The notes: a model not told the origin generated them from the letters alone. A DNA stretch of 64,000 nt from Micrococcales bacterium (GCA_016719135.1 JADKAV010000018.1:1-64000), one strand, 5' to 3'. Positions 1 through 9,150 are shown, numbered from the stretch's first letter. Program-made: numbers and translations.

Positions 1-8
1 CCACCCGC

Positions 9-14
9 TACACT
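9..14 (+). promoter_or_regulatory. Candidate -10 box of the rpsO promoter
   Basis: TACACT lies about 75 nt upstream of the rpsO start and fits the actinobacterial TANNNT -10 pattern. A start site near base 21 would leave a leader of about 65 nt, which contains a short GCCAC/GTGGC stem (18-22 with 43-47). I see no convincing -35 because the window begins just upstream. Inference from sequence pattern only. Confidence 0.35.
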
Positions 15-87
15 GGAGCCACGGCTACTGAACGGACGCTCGGTGGCCGCTGTTGTTTTGCGTCCGCGTAGATCAAGCGGAATACCA

Positions 88-354
88 ATGGACACTGCCA
101 CCAAGCAGAAGATCATCAGCGAGTACGCCACGGCTGACGGCGACACCGGAAGCCCCGAGGTGCAGATCGCGCTGCAGAGCCACCGCATCTCCCACCTCAC
201 CGAGCACCTCAAAGAGCACAAGCACGACCACCACAGCCGCCGCGGATTGCTGCTGCTCGTGGGTCGTCGTCGCCGCCTGCTCGACTACCTGGCCCGCACC
301 GACATCGAGCGCTACCGTTCGCTGATCGCGCGGCTCGGCATCCGCCGAACCTGA
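88..354 (+). CDS. rpsO: 30S ribosomal protein S15
   Basis: This 88-residue protein has the length and sequence of bacterial S15, which binds the central domain of 16S rRNA early in 30S assembly. Recognisable segments are GDTGSPEVQIALQ near residue 20, LTEHLKEHKHDHHSRRGL near 40-57 and the C-terminal LIARLGIRR. I chose the ATG at 88 because S15 proteins start with a short M-(D/A)-x-x-x-K segment; an in-frame extension back to 43 adds unrelated residues. It is followed by pnp, the classic rpsO-pnp order. No frameshift is seen here, unlike its downstream neighbours. Confidence 0.97.
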   Translation: MDTATKQKIISEYATADGDTGSPEVQIALQSHRISHLTEHLKEHKHDHHSRRGLLLLVGRRRRLLDYLARTDIERYRSLIARLGIRRT

Positions 355-481
355 CGCCGGGGAGTGGCCTGGCCGCTCCGCGAGTTCTTACCACCCCAAT
401 CCGGGGCCGCCTCGAACGCCTCGGTCCTCGGTGGTGATGGCCCGCAGTACGCGGACCGTCTCGATCGAAGACCGGCGCCGG

Positions 482-507
482 CGGGCCCCTCAACAAAGGA
501 GGGCCCG
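482..507 (+). promoter_or_regulatory. Hairpin that sequesters the pnp ribosome-binding site
   Basis: Bases 482-491 and 499-507 can pair through CGGGCCC/GGGCCCG plus a TC/GA extension, leaving a short loop (492-498) and one bulged C. The Shine-Dalgarno sequence AAAGGAGG (495-502) and the first base of the GTG start at 507 lie in or beside the stem. Folding would therefore hide the pnp initiation site. In enterobacteria pnp expression is controlled through a structured rpsO-pnp intergenic region; whether this hairpin does the same is inference. Confidence 0.5.
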
Positions 508-2701
508 TGGAGGGTCCAACATTGAAAGCGCCGAGACCGTTCTGGACAACGGTCCGTTCGGCACCCGCACCATCCGGTTCGAGACCGGGCGCCTGGCCCG
601 GCAGGCCGCCGGTTCGGCCGTCGCCTATCTCGACGGCGACACCATGCTGCTGTCGGCCACCACCGCCGGCAAGCACCCCAAGGACCACTTCGACTTCTTC
701 CCGCTGACGGTCGACGTCGAGGAGCGGATGTACGCCGCGGGCCGCATCCCCGGCTCGTTCTTCCGCCGCGAGGGCCGCCCCGGCGAGGACGCGATCCTCA
801 CCTGCCGGCTGATCGACCGCCCGCTGCGCCCCTGCTTCGTCAAGGGCCTGCGCAACGAGGTCCAGGTCGTCATCACCGTGATGTCGCTCAACCCGGACCA
901 CCAGTACGACGTGCTCGCCATCAACGCCGCGTCGGCGTCGACCCAGATCTCCGGTCTGCCGTTCAGCGGCCCGCTCGGCGCGGTGCGGATCGCCCTGATC
1001 GACGGCCAGTGGGTCGCGTTCCCGCGGCACAGCGAGCTGGAGCGGGCCGTGTTCGACATGGTCGTCGCCGGCCGCGTGGTCGGCGACGACGTCGCCATCA
1101 TGATGGTCGAGGCCGAGGCCACCGAGCCGCCGTGGACCTGGTCGCGGCGGCGCCGGCGCCCACCGAGACGTCGTCGCCCAGGGCCTGGAGGCGGCCAAGC
1201 CGTTCATCCGCCAACTCTGCGAGGCGCAGTCCGACCTCGCCGGTCGTGCGGGCAAGGAAACCCGGGAGTTCCCGGTGTTCCTGGAGTTCCAGGACGACGC
1301 GTACGACGCCGTCGAGGCCGCGACCAGCGAGAGCTGGCCCAGGCGCTGACGATCGCCGACAAGCAGGAGCGCGAGCAGGCGCTTGACGCGATCAAGGACG
1401 AAGTTGCCGAGAAGCTCGCCGAGCAGTTCGAGGGCCGCGAGAAGGAGGTCAGCGCGGCGCTGCGCGCAGTGACCAAGAAGTCGGTGCGTCAGCGGATCCT
1501 GCGCGACAAGGTGCGCATCGACGGCCGTGGCCTGACCGACATCCGGGCGCTGTCCGCCGAGGTCGACGTCGTCCCGCGGGCGCACGGCTCGGCGCTGTTC
1601 GAGCGCGGCGAGACCCAGATCCTGGGTGTCACCACGCTGAACATGCTGCGCATGGAGCAGCAGCTGGACACGCTGTCGCCCGAGACCCGCAAGCGCTACA
1701 TGCACAACTACAACTTCCCGCCCTACTCCACCGGTGAGACCGGCCGGGTGGGCTCGCCCAAGCGCCGCGAGATCGGCCACGGCGCCCTCGCCGAGCGCGC
1801 GCTGATGCCGGTGCTGCCCACCCGCGAGGAGTTCCCCTACGCGATCCGGCAGGTGTCCGAGGCGCTGGGCTCCAACGGCTCCACGTCCATGGGTTCGGTC
1901 TGCGCCTCGACGCTGTCGCTGCTCAACGCCGGTGTGCCGCTGAAGGCCCCGGTCGCCGGCATCGCGATGGGCCTGGTGTCCGACGAGGTCGACGGCGAGA
2001 TGCGCTACGTCGCGCTGACCGACATCCTCGGCGCCGAGGACGCCTACGGCGACATGGACTTCAAGGTCGCCGGCACCAAGGACTTCGTCACCGCCCTGCA
2101 GCTGGACACCAAGCTCGACGGCATCCCCGCCTCGGTGCTGGCCGGTGCCCTGACCCAGGCCCGCGACGCGCGGATGGCGATCCTCGACGTGATGCTCGAG
2201 GCCATCGACGGCCCCGACGAGATGAGCCCGACGGCTCCGCGCGTCATCACGGTCAAGGTCCCGGTCGACAAGATCGGTGAGGTGATCGGGCCGAAGGGCA
2301 AGATCATCAACCAGATCCAGGAGGAGACCGGCGCCGACATCGCGATCGAGGACGACGGCACGATCTTCATCGGCGCCACCAACGGTGAAGCCGCTGAGCA
2401 GGCACGCGCCATGATCAACGCTATCGCCAACCCCTCCATGCCGGAGCCCGGCGAGCGCTACCTGGGCACGGTCGTCAAGACGACCAACTTCGGGGCGTTC
2501 ATCTCCCTGGTGCCCGGCAAGGACGGCCTGCTGCACATCACCGAGGTCAAGAAGCTCGTCGGTGGCAAGCGCATCGAGAGTGTGGACGACGTCGTCAAGG
2601 TCGGCGACAAGATCCGGGTCGAGATCAAGGACATCGACGACCGCGGCAAGCTGAGCCTGGCGCCGGTGCTGGACGACGCGCAGGAGTCAGACTCCGAGTG
2701 A
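507..2701 (+). CDS. pnp: Polyribonucleotide nucleotidyltransferase (PNPase), frameshifted as given
   Basis: PNPase degrades RNA 3' to 5' by phosphorolysis. Two RNase PH-like domains (the second from VRIDGRGLTDIRALSAEV), a KH domain (EVIGPKGKIINQIQEETGA) and an S1 domain (YLGTVVKTTNFGAFISLV) occur in family order, and the length of about 730 residues is normal. The start is best placed at GTG 507, preceded by AAAGGAGG, because actinobacterial PNPases begin MEGPT. Reaching the conserved IESAETVLDNG frame needs one extra base near 518-521. Two more frame changes are needed between about 1118 and 1345, where the expected sequence continues in another frame (QGLEAAKPFIRQLCEAQSDL). These are probably consensus errors in an intact gene. 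The stop overlaps the next start (GTGA). Confidence 0.93.
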
Positions 2702-3988
2702 GCCCCCGCTCCCAGGTGGTTCTGCGCGACCCCGGGGGGATCACGGTGCACCGCACTGCGATCCCCTCGGGGCCTCGTGTTTTCACCGAAGTCATCCCGG
2801 CCGTGCGGTCGGTCACGCTGGGGGTGTGGGTGCCGATCGGTTCGCGCCACGAGACCCCTGCGACCGCCGGCGCCTCGCACTTCCTCGAGCACCTGTTGTT
2901 CAAGGGCACCGAACGCCGGTCTGCGCTGGACATCGCCGCCGACGTGGAAAGTGTTGGCGGTGAGATCAACGCCTTCACCACCAAGGAATACACCTGCTAC
3001 CACGTCCGGATGCTCGACGAGCACCTGATGTGGCCATCGACGTGCTGGCCGACATGCTGGGCCAGTCGCTGCTGCGGACCTCCGACATCGAGGCTGAACG
3101 CCTGGTGGTCCTCGAGGAGATCGCGATGAGCGAGGACGATCCGCTCGATCTCGCGCGTACCGAACTCGAGAGCGCTGCTGTTCGCCGGACACCCGCTGGC
3201 GAACGCCGGTGGCGGGAACCGCGCACAGCGTCACCCATGTCCGACGCCGCGATCCGGCGGTCACTACCGGCGCTACTACACCCCGACAACTATGTGATCA
3301 CCGCGGTGGGCAGCGCCTCCCATCGACGTGTGATGTCCCCGGTGCGCAGGGCCTTCGGGTTGCGGCCTCAGAACCCGTGCGCCCACCCAAGCCGCAGAAG
3401 CCCCCGCGCGGTCCTCGATCAGGCCGGCTCGCACGTCTCGCGGGCCTTCGAGCAGGTCAACCTGTTGCGCGGGCACCCTGGCATCGCCGAACGATGACCG
3501 CCGTTACGCCATGGCGGTCCTGCACACGATCCTCGGCGGCGGAATGTCGAGTCGGCTGTTCCAGGAAGGTCCGCGAACGCCGTGGCCTGGCATACACCGT
3601 GAATGCGTTCCGTTCCAGCTACAGCGACGCGGGGATCTTCGGAGTGCATGCGGGCTGCGCCCCGGAGAAACTCGACCAGACCCGTGAGGTCATCGACGCC
3701 GTGCTGCACGAGGTCCGCACCACGGGCATCTCCGGCGAGGAGGTCGCCTCCGCGAAGAACCAGGTGAAGGGGCAGATGGTGCTGGACCTCGAGGATCCGG
3801 GCATGCGCCTCATGCGGCTGGGTACCCGGGCGTTGTTCGACGAGAAGATCGTCGCGCTCAACGAAGGCCTGCTCAGAGTCGGCGCGGTAACCCCTGCGGA
3901 GGTCAGCGAGCTGGCCGAGGAGATCTTGTCCGGTCCGACGGTCGATGTCGTCGTCGGGCCGTCCGCGACGAGGAAGGTTCAAGAATGA
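2698..3988 (+). CDS. M16-family zinc peptidase (pitrilysin/processing-peptidase type), frameshifted as given
   Basis: The N-terminal part carries the inverted zinc motif HFLEH (in ASHFLEHLLFKGTE) and the downstream glutamate region GGEINAFTTKEYTCYH, which define M16 metallopeptidases. The C-terminal half resumes with RRGLAYTVNAFRSSYSDAG and ends SATRKVQE, as in the actinobacterial M16 proteins encoded after pnp. Frame changes are needed near 3025, between about 3190 and 3500, and possibly once more. The span is 1291 nt, near the usual 430-450 codons. The GTG start overlaps the pnp stop and the stop overlaps the dapB start, so the genes are probably co-transcribed. Substrate unknown. Confidence 0.85.
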
Positions 3989-4645
3989 TCAGGGTCGGAG
4001 TGGTGGGAGCGGCCGGTCGCATGGGCCGTACGGTCTGCGAGGCGGTGGAGGCCGCCGACGACATGGAGGTGCTCGCCCGCGTCGATCTGGGGGACTCCTT
4101 GGATCTACTCGACGACTGCGATGTGGTCGTCGACTTCACCGCGCCCGATGTGGTGATGCGCACGATCGAACACTGCATCCCGCGTGGGGTCCATATCGTC
4201 GTCGGGACCAGCGGCTTCGACAGCGCGCGTCTGGCGCAGGTCGAGGAGTTGCTGCAAGGGCACGGACACGGGCGTCCTGGTGGCCCCGAATTTCAGCATC
4301 GGAGCGGTGCTCATGATGCGCTTCGCGGCGGTCGCCGCACCGTTCTTCGAGTCGGTGGAGATCGTCGAGATGCACCACCCGGACAAGGTCGACGCGCCCT
4401 CCGGGACTGCGGTGCGGACCGCGGAACTGATCGGGTCGGACGACGTCACCGTGCATTCGGTGCGGGTGCGGGGGCTCGTGGCTCATCAGGAGGTGCTGCT
4501 CGGTGGGGTGGGGGAGACCCTGACCATCCGCCACGACAGTCTCGATCGGGTGTCCTTCATGCCCGGTGTGCTGCTGGGGATCCGCCGCGTGGGCAGCCAC
4601 CCTGGCTTGACCGTCGGGCTGGACGCCTTCCTGGATCTGGCGTGA
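3985..4645 (+). CDS. dapB: 4-hydroxy-tetrahydrodipicolinate reductase, one frameshift as given
   Basis: DapB reduces 4-hydroxy-tetrahydrodipicolinate with NAD(P)H in the diaminopimelate/lysine pathway. The nucleotide-binding start VGVVGAAGRMGRTV, the VVVDFTAPDV segment and the substrate-site motif EMHHPDKVDAPSGTA are all present. A single frame change near 4260 separates the two halves, and both halves match the family. The segment after the motif is about 20 residues shorter than in many actinobacterial DapBs (TAELIGSDDVTVHSVRVRG), which is within loop variation. The ATG overlaps the M16 stop (ATGA). Confidence 0.92.
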
Positions 4646-5060
4646 CAGCCAAGCGGATCGCGCTGGTGATGGCCGGTGCGTTCGCCGTCTACGCGGTGCT
4701 TGTGGCGTGGCGCGGCTGGGACTTCATCGCCTCCGGGGAACCGGCCGCCGTGGGCCTTGGTTTGGCGGTGCTTCTGCTGCCGCTGTTGGCCGGCTGGCTG
4801 GTGTGGCGCGAAGTGCGCTTCGGCTTCGTATGCAGGAACTGGCCGCCCGCATAGAGGTGGTCGACGAGCGGTCCATGAACGAGAGGATCGCCGCCGCCCA
4901 AGCCGCCCCCGACGACTGGCTGGCGTGGTATTGGGTCGGCGGGCTACTTCTGATGCGGGAGAAGAAGCAGGCCCGTGCCGCCTCCGGATCACGCCTGATG
5001 TGCGGGACCGGTAGGTCGGGCCTTTCTCCTCAGGATGAAACGGTCCTTGCTTGTGGATGA
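4642..5060 (+). CDS. Small membrane protein encoded after dapB (TPR-annotated actinobacterial family), frameshifted and probably 3'-truncated
   Basis: The GTG at 4642 overlaps the dapB stop. Two hydrophobic helices follow (about residues 5-20 and 33-50, ending LAGWLVWREV). After a frame change near 4815 the soluble part continues with DERSMNERIAAAQAAPDDWLAW and MREKKQARAA. I recognise this layout from the small protein that often follows dapB in Actinomycetota and is annotated as tetratricopeptide-repeat-containing. The last family-like residues end at about 4985; the rest to the stop at 5060 looks unrelated, just before the anomalous segment. Function unknown. Confidence 0.6.
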
Positions 5061-6448
5061 TGGTGGCCGCGGCCCCGGGCTGGAGAGAATTACATGTAGT
5101 TAAGGGTGTGTCGGCTCGTCCATGGTGCGCAAAGGCAGGAGGCGGGTGTCGATCGCTCAGATTGTCGCTTGGGATTCGGTTCTGCGGAAGATCGGCTCGA
5201 AAGACGGCATCAGGGGGGCCCCGCCCCCGCCCCCGCGCCGCCCCGGGAGGCCGGGCGGCCCGCCCCCCTTCGGACCGCCCGGACCCCCCCCCGCGGGGGC
5301 GCGCCCCCCCCCCCGGGCGGGATCTTCCCCTGGTGGCCCCCCCCCCCCCCCACCGGCGCCGTTCCGCCCGCCCCCCGGCCCGGACCCGGGCGGGCCGCCC
5401 GGGAGGGGGTCACCCCCCCCCGGGCGGCGCCACCCCCGCCCCGCCCGTGCGCCGCCCCGGGCCCGGCCGCGGAGGGAAACACCCCCGCGGGCCGGAGTAC
5501 CCCCCGGACCCCGCCCGCGGCGGCCGGCGGGCCCGGCGCCCCAACCCCCACCCGGTTTTGGCCCCCCGGGGGCGGTGCCCCGCCCGACCACCCCCGGGGC
5601 GCCCCCCACGTCTTTCGGACCCCCCCCGGGGGCACCCCCCAGGCCCGCTTTTTTCTTCCCCACACCCCAACCCCAACACCAACCCCCAAAAAAAAAACAA
5701 GACCACAAAAAAAAACACCCCCCTGCTCCGGCGGCGGGCCGGGGCAGGCAACGGCGCCCGGGGGCGCCGGGCGCGGTCGTATTGCCCCGGCGCGGGCGGG
5801 TCACCAGCAAAGCCGGGCAGCGGGCCGCACCCGCCGCGCACGGTAGCGGTCTCACAGAACCGGGCATACCCGGGGGACCGGGCCCCGGCGGCCCGCCAGG
5901 CGGCGGGGGCCGCGCCGGGCTTGCCTTCAACGGCGGCGGCTGCGCCCCCGCGCGCAGCCACCACGGGCAGGCGGCGTCCACAGGGCGAACTTCCCCCAGG
6001 GGTCTTCCCGCGTGAATGGCCGGGCTAAGTCCTCAACGGGCGGGGGATTAACTGGTGCATAAGCGGGGCGCGACCACGCGCGGCAAGCACCCGGCGGGCC
6101 CGGGCGGGCGCGCGGGGCGAACAGCCCGCCGTCACCGCGGGCGGCCGGGCGGGGCGCGGCGGCAGGGGCGGCGGCGCGGGGCGGCGCCGATGGTGTCGTC
6201 TGGTTCCGCTTCGCCGCCCGCGGCGGCGCCGACGAAAACGGCAGAGGAAAGCAATCGCCAGGCAGCCAGGGCGCGGCCGGGTACCCCCGCCCCCGCCGCG
6301 GAGCGGCCCGCCTGCCAATGCTACCGGAAGCCGGGGCTAAACGGGTTTCCAGGAAGTAGAGCGGGCGGTCGGTGGCTCCACCTGGGTGACAATTCATCCA
6401 CACCATTCTGACCGGATTCTTGTGGACCCGGCGGTCTCCTGATCGTGC
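5061..6448. other. Anomalous low-complexity segment, no credible gene
   Basis: From about 5210 to 6350 the sequence is extremely G+C rich and dominated by homopolymers: fifteen C in a row at 5337-5351, eleven C near 5304-5314, and an A/C-only stretch around 5650-5725 with runs of ten and nine A. Nothing else in the window looks like this. All six frames give proline/arginine/glycine-rich translations with no ribosome-binding sites and no recognisable domain. I read it as a low-quality or mis-joined assembly segment. A short stretch at about 5147-5210 (VSIAQIVAWDSVLRKIGSKD) still looks like ordinary coding sequence and may be the start of a lost gene. Confidence 0.6.
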
Positions 6449-6514
6449 TTGCACTGGTGGACGAGGACATATCCCAACTCGTTACCGCATTTCGGGAGTG
6501 AGGAGGGGATAGTG

Positions 6515-7075
6515 ATGTCTGTGACTGAATTCGCCGAAATGAGCAAGGACGAGGTGATCGCTGAGTTTGAGCACGGTTTTGTGGTGGTCCCAGGCGAACA
6601 GGGCTCCCTGGAAGCGGTGGACGTTGCTGCCTACTTGCTGGCCGAGTATGGGGCGCTAGCGCCAGTCGCGTCGCAGGAGACCCTCTACAGGTGTCAGGCC
6701 GTCGCGCTGGGGTTGCTTGGCCGCCCGCTCTACGGCGATCCGATTGAGGCGGGGGCAGACGGCCCTGTCATCGGTGCGGTACGTACCCGGGAACACTTGC
6801 AAGGTCATCTCGTAGTCGGGGTGACTGACGGCGACGCTGGTCTCTTGACACAACAGGAGCGTTCAATCGTGGATCTGACCACACTGCTCATGAAGGAGGC
6901 TGGCCAGTGTGATCTGGTCAGGACGACTCGCGCTGGATCGCCATGGAGGCTGGCCCGTGAGAGGGCGGGTGCCGACGCAGTGGTACGTCTGACGGACCTT
7001 GTCGAAGAATTCACCGGACGTCTGCATTCCTGGGTCAGGGGTGTCACTGAGTCGCAGGACGCTGGGAAGGCATAG
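6515..7075 (+). CDS. Panacea-domain (SocA/GepA-like) protein, putative antitoxin
   Basis: The ATG at 6515 follows a strong AGGAGG (6501-6506) and gives 186 residues. The core resembles the Panacea/DUF4065 domain: VDVAAYLLAEYG, then TLYRCQAVALGLLGRPLYGDPIEA, then DGPVIGAV, an acidic spacer, and RAGSPWRLARE near the C-terminus. This is the usual order of helix, LGRPLF-type segment, YGPV-type motif and GSPW motif. Panacea proteins are antitoxins of diverse toxins or phage/plasmid-associated proteins. No toxin gene is evident on either side: the anomalous segment lies upstream and about 375 bp of unrecognised sequence downstream, then an independent mazEF. Orphan antitoxin or a lost partner are both possible. 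Confidence 0.65.
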   Translation: MSVTEFAEMSKDEVIAEFEHGFVVVPGEQGSLEAVDVAAYLLAEYGALAPVASQETLYRCQAVALGLLGRPLYGDPIEAGADGPVIGAVRTREHLQGHLVVGVTDGDAGLLTQQERSIVDLTTLLMKEAGQCDLVRTTRAGSPWRLARERAGADAVVRLTDLVEEFTGRLHSWVRGVTESQDAGKA

Positions 7076-7415
7076 GAAGCCCTACTCGCCGTGCGCAACG
7101 CCGAACCGAGTCATTGCGACCGACGCAGCCGGCAGCGAGATCCTGGCCTGGCCAGCAACGGAACGACCCATTGCCGGAAGAAACCTGATCGAGCCGCGAA
7201 ACGCCCCTGGTCCGGATCTCCGACCCACGGTTGCGACGAAGGTGCGCCGCCGGAAGCTCAATCGCTGAGGCGCAGGCTTTCAGAACGATGGACCACGTGC
7301 CTTCGTGACACCGGCACACGGGACCGAGCACCTCTTCGTCGCACTGAAGAGTGGCTCTGGATCGTCACGCGGTTGAACGAGGGCGATGTGGCCGCCGACC
7401 CAATGAGTCACTTCG
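7076..7415. other. Intergenic stretch with no recognisable gene
   Basis: About 340 bp between the Panacea gene and the mazEF promoter. Open frames exist on both strands (for example 7091-7441 plus and 7044-7331 minus), but their translations are arginine-rich, lack ribosome-binding sites and match nothing I know. I found no tRNA fold. It may be a decayed toxin partner of the Panacea gene; that is speculation. Confidence 0.5.
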
Positions 7416-7444
7416 TTGCTACCCGATTGCTACCCGAGTAGTAT
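7416..7444 (+). promoter_or_regulatory. mazEF promoter with tandem 11-bp repeats
   Basis: TTGCTA (7416-7421) and TAGTAT (7439-7444) are separated by exactly 17 bp and make a good sigma-70-type promoter. Two perfect tandem copies of TTGCTACCCGA (7416-7426 and 7427-7437) fill the -35 and spacer, an ideal place for an autoregulating ribbon-helix-helix antitoxin. The ATG of the antitoxin begins 8 nt after the -10 box, so the mRNA is probably leaderless. Confidence 0.65.
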
Positions 7445-7451
7445 CGGGGTC

Positions 7452-7673
7452 ATGAAGGTCTCGGTCAGTCTGACATCGGACGATGTGGAATTCCTCGACG
7501 CTTATGCCAGTGAAGCTGGACTCCCGTCGCGCTCGGCCGCGCTGCACAAGGCAGTGTCGCTTCTGCGCGCCTTGGAGCTCAGCGAGGATTACCAGGACGC
7601 ATGGGATGCCTGGGCCGGGTCCGGCGAGGGGGATCTCTGGGAGTCGACCAGCGCCGACGGGCTCAGTGACTGA
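7452..7673 (+). CDS. MazE-like ribbon-helix-helix antitoxin
   Basis: This 73-residue acidic protein begins MKVSVSLTSDDVEFLDAYA, a beta strand followed by a helix as in CopG/MetJ-type ribbon-helix-helix DNA-binding proteins. The helix GLPSRSAALHKAVSLLRALE follows, and the C-terminal tail is acidic and Trp-rich, the usual toxin-neutralising part. Its TGA overlaps the ATG of the toxin (TGATG), the standard antitoxin-first arrangement. I chose the ATG at 7452 because the residues upstream lie over the promoter. Regulation is probably by direct binding to the tandem 11-bp repeats just upstream. Confidence 0.85.
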   Translation: MKVSVSLTSDDVEFLDAYASEAGLPSRSAALHKAVSLLRALELSEDYQDAWDAWAGSGEGDLWESTSADGLSD

Positions 7674-8020
7674 TGCGGCGTGGGGAGATTCGAATCATCG
7701 ACCTCGACCCCACGGTCGGTCAGGAAGCCAACAAGCGCCGGCCCGCGATCATCGTCAGCAACGACGGCGCCAACAATGCCGCGAGCCGTCTGGGGCGCGG
7801 CGTACTGACTGTGGTGCTGCTGACCTCCAATACTGAGCGTGTCCATCCGTTCCAAGTGCTTCTGTCAGCCGCCTCTACGGGTCTGTCGACCGATTCGAAG
7901 GCACAAGCGGAGCAGGTCCGTGCGGTGTCCGTGTCTCGGATCGGTGAAGCGGTGGGTTTCGTCGGCGGCAAGTTGATGCAGCAGGTTGAGGATGCACTTC
8001 GACTGCATCTCGGCCTCTGA
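7673..8020 (+). CDS. MazF/PemK-family endoribonuclease toxin
   Basis: The 115-residue protein begins MRRGEIRIIDLDPTVGQEANKRRPAIIVSND, the MazF signature of a strand, a GxE/GQE-type loop and RPA(I/V)IVS. Later VLLTSNT and the C-terminal KAQAEQVRAVSVSRIGE correspond to the strand and the conserved Q-x-R segment of the mRNA interferase fold. MazF toxins cut mRNA, tRNA or rRNA at short sequences; the target cannot be read from sequence. It is translationally coupled to the antitoxin. Confidence 0.92.
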   Translation: MRRGEIRIIDLDPTVGQEANKRRPAIIVSNDGANNAASRLGRGVLTVVLLTSNTERVHPFQVLLSAASTGLSTDSKAQAEQVRAVSVSRIGEAVGFVGGKLMQQVEDALRLHLGL

Positions 8021-8041
8021 CGAACGGCAGCCCGCAAACGA

Positions 8042-9076
8042 CTATCGCGGTGGGCGCAGACGTTTTACGAAGCCAACCGCTCCTTGAGTGAGTTCCAGAC
8101 CCTCCGCCCGTTGCACGTCGCGGGTGAATCGAGACTTGTAGTCGGCGTCGATACCGAGGTCGACCGTGGCCAGTCCCTGTTCAGTGGCCCATCGGACGGC
8201 GTCCAGAGTGGCGAGGAGCCCGGGGGAGTAGTCGGCGAACTCGGGATCGAATCCGGTGTCGATGTGATGGACCACGTCGGCCACGCGGACGCCGAGGACG
8301 TAGGCGATGGGAAGCCCATCAGGGGCCTCCACGTGGTTGAGCACCAGCTGTAGGTCACCGGGGTCGCGCGTCAACAGGCGGTAGAACTCACGGTTCGAGG
8401 GGTCGCTATAGACCGCCCTGCCGGTGGTGCCCTGCCACGAGCGCGACGAGACCGCGCCCACGACGGTGTGCAGATAATCCGGGGCTGGTTGGACGCGGAC
8501 CTTTCGCGAGAGTCCATTTTCGGTCGCGGCCTTCTCCGTACGTCTGATCTTGCGCCGGAGATTCTTGCTCTGGTCATCGAGGAACGCGTCGAAGCTGTCT
8601 GTCAGGTCCAGGGAAGCAAGGTCTCGCACCCAGAAGCGCTTGTGCCCGGGACCCTCGAAGGCCCGCATTTGGCGGTTGGCGGGCCCGTCGATCGGCAGAA
8701 GTCCCATCTGCACCGAGGCCCAGGGCCCAGCACCGTCGCCCAGCCACTGCGCGTAGGTCCGCATCCAGCGCTCGTCGGCCGTCGGATCGATCAAGGCTGA
8801 CGACCAGCCCCAGTGCAGATTGGTGCTGGTCCAGGTCATCACGGGCAACTTGGAGAACTCCAGCGGAATGGCCGCCACCAAGGAGTCGTCGTCGTGGATC
8901 AGGCAGCAGACCAAACGCGACGAGGAGGCCCGCGACCGCCACCAACTGGACACCCAGTCAGGGTGAGCTGTTACTGACCACGGATGGCCACAACGCTGGA
9001 ACAGTCCCACGAGATCCTCGCGGGTGGCCTCGAACTGCGAGACGCCGCTCACCGGATGGATGCTCAAATGGTCCAC
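8042..9076 (-). CDS. GNAT-family N-acetyltransferase of the CelD/FemAB-like type
   Basis: A 344-residue protein with the two-lobed layout of the acetyltransferase_6 family (PF13480): an N-terminal lobe (HPDWVSSWW, then LVAAIPLEF), a basic helix SKNLRRKIRRTEKAA near the middle, and a C-terminal lobe with AYVLGVRVADVVHHIDTGFD and YSPGLLATLDAVRWA. These enzymes often modify cell-envelope polysaccharides or transfer acyl or aminoacyl groups, but the substrate here cannot be assigned. It stands alone, convergent with mazEF. The ATG at 9076 starts a clean open frame with no visible frameshift. Confidence 0.75.
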   Translation of the reverse strand: MDHLSIHPVSGVSQFEATREDLVGLFQRCGHPWSVTAHPDWVSSWWRSRASSSRLVCCLIHDDDSLVAAIPLEFSKLPVMTWTSTNLHWGWSSALIDPTADERWMRTYAQWLGDGAGPWASVQMGLLPIDGPANRQMRAFEGPGHKRFWVRDLASLDLTDSFDAFLDDQSKNLRRKIRRTEKAATENGLSRKVRVQPAPDYLHTVVGAVSSRSWQGTTGRAVYSDPSNREFYRLLTRDPGDLQLVLNHVEAPDGLPIAYVLGVRVADVVHHIDTGFDPEFADYSPGLLATLDAVRWATEQGLATVDLGIDADYKSRFTRDVQRAEGLELTQGAVGFVKRLRPPR

Positions 9077-9150
9077 TTGCAGCCCCTGGCGTCAACGTGT
9101 GCGTTCCATCCCGATCCTACGGCGGTGGGCTGATCCGGAACCGGTACAGC

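Noticed and set aside
1118..1345. Programmed frameshifting in pnp (and likewise in carA/carB)
   Set aside because: Several shifts in both directions, no slippery-site pattern, and the same happens in many unrelated housekeeping genes; consensus errors are simpler.
209..2536. 775-codon open frame antisense to pnp
   Set aside because: Shadow of a high-GC coding strand; no recognisable domain and pnp is certain.
5061..6448. Long open frames on both strands (for example 5051-6028 plus, 5157-5981 minus)
   Set aside because: Their translations are proline/arginine/glycine homopolymer noise without start signals or domains; high GC removes stop codons by composition.
7076..7415. tRNA gene suggested by an EIRTRGVSR-like antisense string
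   Set aside because: No cloverleaf or acceptor-stem pairing could be found around 7190-7260.
7091..7441. 116-codon frame as toxin partner of the Panacea gene
   Set aside because: No ribosome-binding site, biased composition, and it overlaps the mazEF promoter; no toxin motif.
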